Shown in pieces: positions 1-5,372 of a DNA stretch of 10,804 nt (positions are counted from its first letter, which is position 1; the number at the start of each line of letters is the position of its first letter). Source of the DNA: Frankiaceae bacterium. Its GTDB lineage: Bacteria; Actinomycetota; Actinomycetes; Mycobacteriales; SCTD01. A program made the translations under genes and the position numbers. The stretch covers positions 1-10,804 of the forward strand of contig JAJAYV010000304.1 in NCBI GenBank assembly GCA_026786045.1. Reading direction: 5' to 3'. The notes under the pieces are model-generated. The model was not told where the DNA came from and did not search any database. It saw nothing but the letters and a program-made list of their open reading frames with translations.

Positions 1-83
1 AGGGCGATGTCGGCGGCGCTCATGGGTGACCATGGTGCCGGACCGGGCGGCTGCGGGCACGTCCGGGCGGCACGGCAGGATCG

Positions 84-1148
84 GTGAGCGTGAGCACCTC
101 CCCCGATGAGCCTCGCGCCCTGCGCGACGAGGACGCGTTCAACGTGTTGGCGCTGCACGCGTGGTTGAGCAGCCGGGTGACCGGCCTCGGTAACGCGCCG
201 CCCGAGGTGCGGCAGTTCGCCGGCGGCGCCTCGAACCTCACCTACCTGCTGCGCTACCCGTCGCGCGACCTCGTGCTGCGCCGCCCGCCGGCAGGGCAGA
301 AGGCGGCGAGCGCCCACGACATGAAGCGCGAGCACCGGGTGCAGGCCGCGCTCGCTCCGCACTATGCGTACGTCCCGGAGATGGTCGCGCTCTGCGACGA
401 CCCAGCGGTGCTGGGCACCGACTTCTACGTCATGCATTGCATCGAGGGCACGATCCTGCGCCGCCGGCTGCCCGCGGGGATGGAGCTGTCGCCGGAGCAG
501 GCGCACGACCTCGGCCTGCGCGCCGTGGACAGCCTCGTCGAGCTGCACGCGGTCGACGTCGACGCAGCCGGGCTGGCCGACCTCGGCAAAGGGCTCGGCT
601 ACGTCGAACGGCAGGTCGGGGGCTGGTCCGACCGCTACCGCCGCGCACGCACCGAGAACGTCCCCGACTTCGAGGCGGTGATGGCCTGGCTCGCCGAGCG
701 GCAGCCCGCTGACGTCGGGATCTGCCTGGTGCACAACGACTTCCGACTCGACAACCTCGTCCTGGATGACGACCTGCGGGTCGTCGGCGTGCTGGACTGG
801 GAGATGGCGGCGCTCGGCGACCCGCTCATGGACCTCGGCGGTGCGCTGGCCTACTGGGTCCAAGCCGACGACGAGGACATGATGCGGCTGTCGAAGCGGC
901 AGCCGACCGACCTGCCCGGGATGCCGACCCGCGCCGAGGTGGTCGAGCACTACCGGTCGCGCACCGGTCTGGCTGTCGACAACTGGACGTTCTACGAGGT
1001 GTTCGGGCTGTTCCGGCTGGCGGGCATCGCGCAGCAGATCTACTACCGCTACTTCCACGGGCAGACGACCAACCCTGCCTTCAAGGACTTCTGGTTCTTC
1101 GTCAGCTACCTCGACGAGCGCAGCCGACGAATCGCGGGGATCGGCTGA
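84..1148 (+). CDS. APH-fold phosphotransferase family protein (ACAD10/11-like kinase)
   Basis: A 354-residue protein of the aminoglycoside-phosphotransferase/choline-kinase fold, in the branch related to the kinase domain of ACAD10/ACAD11; it probably phosphorylates a small hydroxylated substrate with ATP in the cytoplasm. Visible motifs: a glycine-rich N-lobe segment FAGGASNLTYLL (about 45-56), the LVLRRPP strand (63-69), the catalytic Brenner motif HNDFRLDN (217-224, with H217, D219 and N224) and the metal-binding DWE (238-240) followed by GDPLMDLGG. Length is normal for the family. The GTG at 84 is used here; the in-frame GTG at 90 lies 9 nt after AGGA (77-80) and may be the better start. 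The 3' end overlaps the next gene by one base (TGATG), so the two are probably translationally coupled. The true substrate cannot be read from the sequence; antibiotic resistance is unlikely for this branch. Confidence 0.9.
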   Translation: MSVSTSPDEPRALRDEDAFNVLALHAWLSSRVTGLGNAPPEVRQFAGGASNLTYLLRYPSRDLVLRRPPAGQKAASAHDMKREHRVQAALAPHYAYVPEMVALCDDPAVLGTDFYVMHCIEGTILRRRLPAGMELSPEQAHDLGLRAVDSLVELHAVDVDAAGLADLGKGLGYVERQVGGWSDRYRRARTENVPDFEAVMAWLAERQPADVGICLVHNDFRLDNLVLDDDLRVVGVLDWEMAALGDPLMDLGGALAYWVQADDEDMMRLSKRQPTDLPGMPTRAEVVEHYRSRTGLAVDNWTFYEVFGLFRLAGIAQQIYYRYFHGQTTNPAFKDFWFFVSYLDERSRRIAGIG

Positions 1149-1795
1149 TGCCCGCGGTCCTGCTCGTCCGGCACGGCCAGGCGTCGTTCGGCGCCGACGA
1201 CTACGACGTGCTGTCCGAGGTCGGCCGGGAGCAGTCCGCCCACGTCGGCGCCGAGCTCGCACGGCGGCGGCTCCGCTCCCCCGTCGCCGGATGGGGTTCA
1301 CTGCGCCGCCAGCGTGACACCGCCCAGATTGCCGTGCACGCAGCAGGTCTCGCTGTCAATGTTGTCCTCGACCCGCGGTGGAACGAGTATGACCACCTTG
1401 ACCTGCTCAAGCGGTACGTGCCGCCGGACAGCGCGCACGACGGCACGTCGAAGGGTCTGCAGGCGCTGCTCGACCTCGCACTGGCCGCGTGGGTGGAGGA
1501 CGACCACGGCGATTGGGCGGCCTTCGCCGGCGGCGCGCGGGCCGCGCTCGACGAGCTCGCCGCAGGTCTGCCGAGCGGCCGCGACGCGGTCGTCTTCACC
1601 TCAGGCGGCGTCATCGCGGCGGTGTGCGGCGGCCTGCTCGGGCTCGGCGCCGACGGGGTCGTGGCGCTCAACCGCGTGACCGCCAACGGCGCGATCACCA
1701 AGGTGGTCGTCGGGAGCCGGGGAGCCAGCCTGATCTCCTTCAACGACCACGCCCACTTCGAGGGCGACGCCCGGCGGCTGCTCACCTACCGCTGA
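1148..1795 (+). CDS. histidine phosphatase superfamily protein (phosphoglycerate mutase-like)
   Basis: A 215-residue cytoplasmic protein of the histidine phosphatase superfamily. The N-terminal strand carries the phosphohistidine motif LVRHGQ (R8, H9, G10). GSLRRQRDTA (50-59) matches the usual SxLxRAxxTA phosphate pocket, and WNEYDH (78-83) supplies the probable acidic residue. Where the second catalytic histidine normally sits (a vSHGG-like loop), this protein reads VFTSGGVIAAV (149-159), with serine in the histidine position. My recollection is that a subgroup of this family shares TSGG, so this may be subfamily-specific rather than damage. The ATG overlaps the upstream stop as TGATG and there is no separate ribosome binding site, so translation is probably coupled to the kinase gene. 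The substrate is unknown; a phosphatase acting in the same pathway as the kinase is an inference. Confidence 0.88.
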   Translation: MPAVLLVRHGQASFGADDYDVLSEVGREQSAHVGAELARRRLRSPVAGWGSLRRQRDTAQIAVHAAGLAVNVVLDPRWNEYDHLDLLKRYVPPDSAHDGTSKGLQALLDLALAAWVEDDHGDWAAFAGGARAALDELAAGLPSGRDAVVFTSGGVIAAVCGGLLGLGADGVVALNRVTANGAITKVVVGSRGASLISFNDHAHFEGDARRLLTYR

Positions 1796-1833
1796 TGGAC
1801 GGTGTGGCCCTTCGCGCGCACACTGCTGCTGCC

Positions 1834-2010
1834 ATGAACGAGCCGAACCGGTACGCCGTCCCCCTGGAGTCGCTCGCCGGCGTACGGGTCGCCGGGGCCG
1901 AGCAGGTGCAGGAGCAGGCCGCCTCGCCGCACCCGGAGTCGAGCGCCTGGAGCGGACCGCAGCTGCACCCGTTCGGCGACGGCATGGGGACGGACGCCGA
2001 CGGGGACTGA
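1834..2010 (+). CDS. small hypothetical protein (58 aa)
   Basis: I do not recognise this 58-residue protein, which starts MNEPNRYAVPLE. The support is codon use: about 55 of 57 sense codons end in G or C, matching the flanking real genes and far above the surrounding non-coding sequence. An in-frame ATG at 1795 overlaps the phosphatase stop (TGATG), giving a 71-residue version, but its 13 extra codons have several T-ending codons, so the later ATG is preferred. Neither start has a clear ribosome binding site, so the gene would be coupled to the upstream operon or leaderless. The product is acidic, rich in E, Q, P and A, with no membrane segment, cysteine or signal peptide. It could instead be an untranslated GC-rich stretch; an antisense ORF over the same bases looks less likely. 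Confidence 0.5.
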   Translation: MNEPNRYAVPLESLAGVRVAGAEQVQEQAASPHPESSAWSGPQLHPFGDGMGTDADGD

Positions 2011-2111
2011 GTCGGGGCCACTTCACGTGACGGCAGTAACGATCCAGAGCCGGCATGAGCCTCGGTCCGCCGGATCACGGCGCGTGCAAGGCCACCGCTA
2101 CCGGCGGCCAT

Positions 2112-2117
2112 GGGAGG
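2112..2117 (+). promoter_or_regulatory. ribosome binding site deciding the DUF1801 gene start
   Basis: GGGAGG lies 7 nt before the ATG at 2125 and overlaps the first codons of the longer reading from 2110. This makes 2125 the likely true start and 2110 a false upstream one. Confidence 0.7.
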
Positions 2118-2124
2118 CGAGCGC

Positions 2125-2412
2125 ATGAGAGGTGATGCAGCCGCCTACATCGCAGCCATCGACAACGACCAGCGCCCGCTCTTCGACCGTGTGCGTCGCC
2201 TGATCATGGAGGTGCAGCCGGATGCTGACGTCGGCGTCTGGAAGCACGGCCTCTCGTTCTACGGCCGGGAACACGGCCAAGACAGTGCGCTCGTTGCGGA
2301 ACACCCGCAGCTGGACAACGGGAAGGGCACGCTCAGGCTGCCGATCACCGAGGCGGCACGCATCAGCGACGACGAGCTGCGTGCCTTCGCGGGTGCCGTT
2401 CTCTCCGAGTAG
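2125..2412 (+). CDS. DUF1801-type protein (YdhG/YjbR/CyaY-like fold)
   Basis: A 95-residue cytoplasmic protein resembling the DUF1801 family: an N-terminal helix AAAYIAAIDNDQRP, then LFDRVRRLIMEVQPDADVGVWKHGLSFYG. This matches the family pattern of a helix followed by PDAxExxxxGxPxY, with K and G in the expected region. The end, RLPITEAARISDDELRAFAGAVL, matches the usual closing strand and helix. Its biochemical role is not established in this family; the small alpha/beta fold is related to YjbR and frataxin-like proteins. The start at 2125 is set by GGGAGG at 2112-2117 with a 7-nt spacer. The gene has its own ribosome binding site and lies 114 nt after the preceding small ORF, so it is probably a separate transcription unit or a distal operon member. 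Only the family assignment is supported. Confidence 0.72.
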   Translation: MRGDAAAYIAAIDNDQRPLFDRVRRLIMEVQPDADVGVWKHGLSFYGREHGQDSALVAEHPQLDNGKGTLRLPITEAARISDDELRAFAGAVLSE

Positions 2413-2484
2413 GCCGGCCGTGTGCGTTGCCCCAGGTCGAACCTTCGGCTCCACCTTGAGGACTCGCAACGGCCGCTCGCTGCC

Positions 2485-2511
2485 GCGGCACCCAAGAGGC
2501 GCAGGTGCCGC
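2485..2511. terminator. candidate hairpin terminator after the DUF1801 gene
   Basis: A perfect 8-bp inverted repeat, GCGGCACC / GGTGCCGC, with an 11-nt loop, about 70 nt past the DUF1801 stop. There is no T tract, which is usual for GC-rich actinobacterial terminators but lowers certainty. Confidence 0.35.
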
Positions 2512-2589
2512 TCTGCTACATGGCTGAGGGGTCGGATCCTGCACCGTCGTTGACAGCGTGTTGCCGGTATTAGCGTGTGGCCGGTGACG

Positions 2590-2742
2590 ATGCGGGAGCG
2601 CCTACGTCCCGACCGGACGGTCGGCATGGCGGCAGCACAGTTCGACCTTGTCCACGACGGTGTGGACTACGACATCCACGTTGACGCTACGCAGACGTCG
2701 TCCCGGGACTGCGCGATGCAGGTCATCAGCAACTTGCGCTAG
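2590..2742 (+). CDS. tentative small hypothetical protein (50 aa)
   Basis: An unrecognised 50-codon ORF beginning MRERLRPDRTVGM and ending VISNLR. Support comes from codon use (about 41 of 49 codons end in G or C) and a strongly acidic, non-random middle, FDLVHDGVDYDIHVDA, which reads like a beta-strand segment. An in-frame GTG at 2584 and an ATG at 2626 are alternative starts; none has a ribosome binding site. It could be a small gene, a remnant of a longer one, or chance. It lies alone between the DUF1801 gene and a poorly coding stretch. Confidence 0.3.
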   Translation: MRERLRPDRTVGMAAAQFDLVHDGVDYDIHVDATQTSSRDCAMQVISNLR

Positions 2743-2922
2743 GTCCCTTTCGCGCTCGTCGGGCTCGCAGGATGGCGCAACAACCGAGCGCCATCACTCG
2801 GGCAGGTCCCCTCTTGGTGGGACAGTGCGGCGATAGACGACGACCACGACGAAGACCCCCCGCCCCCTACCCCGTCGCGTAGTACCGGGCATCAGTGATC
2901 CGGCCGCTGTGGGCACTGCCAG

Positions 2923-3234
2923 TTGGTTGTTGGCGGCTTGTCGCTCGGTGGGTTCGGTCTGCTGATCGGAGCCAGCCACGTCTACCCGCTGACTGACGGG
3001 CTCTCATCCCCCGCTCGCGCAGTCACACGGGGTCTCATCGGCGCGTGGTTCGCGCTATGCGCTGGTCCTTGGCGTTATGGGGGCAAGGCGACCCACCCTG
3101 GAGATCCAGATTGGGTGGCACGGGTCGCACAGGCAGGCGTGCCGGTAGCCAGTCTCGCGTCGGTGTTGAGGCTTGTCGCGACAGCGATCGCAGCGGTGGA
3201 GGTGGCGAGCACGGGCTGCACACCACCGCTATGA
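2923..3234 (+). CDS. tentative small membrane-associated hypothetical protein (103 aa)
   Basis: I do not recognise this ORF. The first 18 residues (LVVGGLSLGGFGLLIGAS) and a later stretch (RGLIGAWFALCAGPW) are hydrophobic, and a third segment near the C-terminus (VASLASVLRLVATAIAAVEVA) could be a helix, so a small membrane protein is plausible. About two thirds of codons end in G or C, lower than in the clear genes of the window. The only starts are TTG (2923 or 2938), as an in-frame stop lies at 2896, and no ribosome binding site precedes them. It may be a decayed gene or a chance ORF. Confidence 0.28.
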   Translation: MVVGGLSLGGFGLLIGASHVYPLTDGLSSPARAVTRGLIGAWFALCAGPWRYGGKATHPGDPDWVARVAQAGVPVASLASVLRLVATAIAAVEVASTGCTPPL

Positions 3235-3313
3235 CGATGCGCACAGGTGCGCCGCCCTCGCGATCGCGCAGGAGCGTTCTGGCCGTCGCGCTCACCACCA
3301 TTACGTTGCGGCG

Positions 3314-3475
3314 ATGGTCTCCCTCCTGTCTCTTGCGGTCTCGTTGCTGCTCATGCCGGTCCTTTTCTGTGCGCTCTACCTGGTGGTCCGTACAGCCGTT
3401 AAGGAAGGAATCCTGATGGCGCTCCGCCGAGATCTGCTCGACGAGCGAGCGCTTGCAGAGGACGACGTCCCGTAG
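3314..3475 (+). CDS. small single-span membrane protein (53 aa)
   Basis: A 53-residue protein with one clear membrane span at residues 2-26 (VSLLSLAVSLLLMPVLFCALYLVV). A short charged tail follows: RTAVKEGILMALRRDLL, then an acidic end DERALAEDDVP. This layout of hydrophobic helix, basic amphipathic segment and acidic tip is typical of tiny bacterial membrane proteins and is unlikely by chance. About three quarters of codons end in G or C. No function is known to me. The start is uncertain: the ATG at 3314 lacks a ribosome binding site, and the frame stays open upstream to at least 3173. A strong AAGGAAGGA (about 3401-3409) precedes an internal in-frame ATG at 3415, but that product would be only 19 residues. 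A hairpin follows the stop after about 24 nt. Confidence 0.42.
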   Translation: MVSLLSLAVSLLLMPVLFCALYLVVRTAVKEGILMALRRDLLDERALAEDDVP

Positions 3476-3498
3476 CTGTCACTCAGCGACGTCCCGCT

Positions 3499-3525
3499 GC
3501 GGGCCCCGTCATTGTGGGTGCCCGC
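3499..3525. terminator. candidate terminator between convergent units
   Basis: An inverted repeat GCGGGC ... GCCCGC (6 bp, one mismatch, then 2 more GC pairs; loop 9 nt). It sits between the plus-strand small membrane ORF (stop 3475) and the minus-strand serine hydrolase (3' end 3644), so it could end transcription from either side. There is no T run. Confidence 0.35.
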
Positions 3526-3643
3526 AACACCAGCCCGCCTCGACGAGCGCACGTGCGGGCGGGTGCGGGTGATCGGCACTACCTCCAGCACGAAGATCGA
3601 ACATGTCCGCGATACCCAGCAGCGCGACGGTGGACGTGCGCTG

Positions 3644-4599
3644 TCAACGCCTCGAGGGCAGCAGTAGAACGCCGAGACCGTCCACGGAGCGCTTGGAGGC
3701 CCCGAGCACGGCCACACCCCGGCAGGTGTGCTCCTCGGGCGCGGCGAAGGACCGAAAGCCGCCGGTACCCCCGTTGTGCCACAGCAACGCGGGCTGAGCC
3801 GGGTCGGGCGAGCGGAGCCCGAGGTTGCCCAGCTGGGATCGGTGCCATCCCAGGCCGACCTCCGCGCTCCGCGTCCGAGTGCGTGGCCGGGTGGCCTCTG
3901 CGATCGCCGACCGGAGCGGCTCGGGCGCCTCGCCGGCCGCAGCGCACAGCCATCGGGCCAGGTCACCCACCGAGCCACGAAGCGCCCCGCACCCGGCCAG
4001 CGCTTCGGTGAAGTGCCAGTGCGGAACGGGCCTGCCGCGCCGATCGTGCCCCTGGACGAGCTGGGCGCGATCGTGCGTGGTCACGGTGGCCAGCCCCAGG
4101 GGGCGCAGATGTGCTGCTGCACCAGCTCCTCGTAGGGCGTCCCGGCGGCCCGCGAGAGCGCGAGGCCGAGCAGTCCGTGGCCGGCGTTGGAGTAGCGGTA
4201 GCGACGGTCGCGCAGCCGGGTGCGGCGCAGGTCAGCGAGCAGACGCTGCGCGTCGACCTGCGCGTACGGGTCCTGCCGCACGGCCCACGTGGCGGCGACG
4301 AAGGCAGCGCTGCTCGGCAGCAGACGAGGCAGCCCCGAAGTGTGCGAGGCCAGGTCTTCCAGCGCAAGGGGGCGTGCACCGGGCAGCAACTCCGACAGCG
4401 GTGTCCGAAGTCGGACGGTGCCCTCGGCAGCCAGCAGTGTGAGCAGCGTCCCGGTCACAGTCTTGGTGATCGAGCCCCACTCGAAGGACGCCTCGGGTGG
4501 CACACCTCGCGCGTGCACTTCGACGCCGTCCGGGCCAGTGACCGCCCAGGCGACGCCAGACGACGCCGCGCGGCACAGAACCCCCTCCAGGTCTGGCAT
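3644..4599 (-). pseudogene. serine hydrolase (beta-lactamase/PBP-like family), single frameshift
   Basis: A serine hydrolase of the class C beta-lactamase/penicillin-binding-protein-like esterase group, about 318 residues if repaired. All three catalytic elements are present: SITK (S43 nucleophile, K46), YSN (136-138) and, in the second frame, HNGGTGG near the C-terminus. HTSGLP (86-91) and PHWHFTEALAGCGALRGSVGDLARWL are also typical. The frame breaks between YSN and HNGG: the first part stops at 4081, and the rest continues in another frame. Adding one base at the GGGGG run (4099-4103) restores ICAPLGLATVTTHDRAQ through to the stop at 3644. This is one recent mutation or a homopolymer sequencing error. 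The ATG at 4599 lies one base after the stop of the upstream fragment; ATG 4617 is an alternative. No signal peptide is visible. The substrate is unknown. Confidence 0.82.
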
Positions 4600-4600
4600 C

Positions 4601-4786
4601 TCAGAGCGCGGCGTCATCGCCGAACTTGGCGGCGGCGACATCCTTGGGCTCCGTTGCGAACGAGGGGATGTCGTCCGGCCCCACAAATAACGGGAACCCG
4701 ATCGTCGCCATGCCCGGCAGCATGCCACCCAGCGAGGCCGCCGCAAGGACCGTTGCCTGTGGACCCAGCGGAACGGCAGGCGCCGG
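4601..4786 (-). pseudogene. unidentified C-terminal protein fragment
   Basis: A segment of about 61 codons, open only from an in-frame stop near 4787 and ending in TGA at 4601-4603. It has gene-like codon use (about 80 percent G or C in third position) and non-random content: VPLGPQATVLAAASLGGMLP, then MATIGFPLFVGPDDIPSF and a polar end KDVAAAKFGDD. I do not recognise the family. It lies in a different frame from the iminopeptidase remains just upstream, and its stop is one base before the serine hydrolase ATG, as expected for the last part of an upstream operon partner. The simplest reading is that a deletion joined the 5' part of one gene to the 3' end of another. A separate tiny gene starting at an internal ATG is possible but less likely. 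Confidence 0.45.
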
Positions 4787-5159
4787 TCATCCACTCGACC
4801 TCGCGGCGAGTGCCAGCGATGACGGCCATGAGGACCATCGCGCGAACCAGCTCCGGGTGCGGCTGCGTGTAGCCAGCCCGAGCGTGAGGCGCAACGAGGT
4901 CCCCTCGACCGTCCAGCGGTCCATGCCGAGGTGCTCGCAGAACAGCTCGAGGTCGCCAGGAGCCGCGCTGGTCGAGCAGGACGGCGCGGTAGCCGCTGCC
5001 CGTGTGGGCCTTGCGAGTGGCGTCGGTGCAGCCGCTGCCGGGCCCGCCGTGGAGATGCACCAGCAGCCGGCCATCCGGGTCGCCGACCACCTGCCAGTGC
5101 AGGTGGTGGCCGTCGGGGCCCGGGAGCATCCCTCGGCCGGGCGGCGTGAGGTCGGCCAT
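4787..5159 (-). pseudogene. pip: proline iminopeptidase remnant (alpha/beta hydrolase, S33)
   Basis: Remains of a prolyl aminopeptidase, which removes N-terminal proline from peptides. From the ATG at 5159 the first frame shows LHWQVVGDPDGRLLVHLHGGPGSG (the HGGPG oxyanion motif) and YRAVLLDQRG. The expected continuation (CGRS and about 25-30 residues) is deleted. A second frame then gives DLELFCEHLGMDRWTVEGTS, matching the family's DLExLRxHLGIDRW. The nucleophile motif, normally GxSWG, reads GTSLR. After another shift the third frame gives YTQPHPELVRAMVLMAV and TRREVEWMTG, matching AxxHPExVxxxVL and the family's later segment. Everything after this point, including the catalytic Asp and His, is missing. 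With one deletion, at least two frameshifts, a damaged active site and loss of the C-terminal half, the gene is dead. The earlier in-frame region up to 5276 shows no conserved content. Confidence 0.8.
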
Positions 5160-5323
5160 GGGCTGACGGTTGGTCGGGCGGACTGCTGTGCCCGGACCAT
5201 GACGGCGTGGCCGAGGTCGTACGGACGGTGGCGTGGTCGCCCTTGCGGTGAGCTTGCAGCCCGGAGGTGACGACAACCCGTGGAGGGCACACGGCGCCAG
5301 GCAACATCGTCACGTCAGCGCGA

Positions 5324-5359
5324 CGGAGGCCGGCCCCACACCTGCGGGACCGGCCTCCG
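5324..5359 (-). terminator. hairpin terminator of the M14 peptidase gene
   Basis: A perfect 10-bp inverted repeat CGGAGGCCGG / CCGGCCTCCG with a 16-nt loop, starting 13 nt past the stop of the minus-strand peptidase gene. This is the strongest terminator-like structure near a gene end here. No T tract follows on the minus strand. Confidence 0.6.
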
Positions 5360-5372
5360 CCGTCGGTTCAGC

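Noticed and set aside
1..87. Tail of an upstream gene, with a stop at 85-87 overlapping the kinase GTG or a stop at 27-29 in another frame
   Set aside because: Both frames are possible, but fewer than 30 codons are visible and none is recognisable, so no gene is called.
1201..1785. A 194-codon minus-strand ORF opposite the histidine phosphatase gene
   Set aside because: It is rich in S, R, A and P with no motif, and the other strand carries clear conserved motifs.
2023..2030. Palindrome TCACGTGA as an operator before the DUF1801 gene
   Set aside because: A single 8-bp palindrome with no second copy or promoter around it; too weak to call.
2550..2573. Promoter with TTGACA and TATTAG
   Set aside because: The spacing is only 12 nt, too short for a standard sigma-70-type promoter.
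2794..2979. Minus-strand 61-codon ORF with a run of valines
   Set aside because: Mixed third-position bases, no ribosome binding site, and the valine run comes from a simple GAC/GTC-type repeat in the DNA.
4081..5313. A 410-codon open frame on the minus strand taken as one protein
   Set aside because: Only the part from about 4599 down matches a family (serine hydrolase). The upstream part is R/P/S-rich out-of-frame reading of the iminopeptidase remains.
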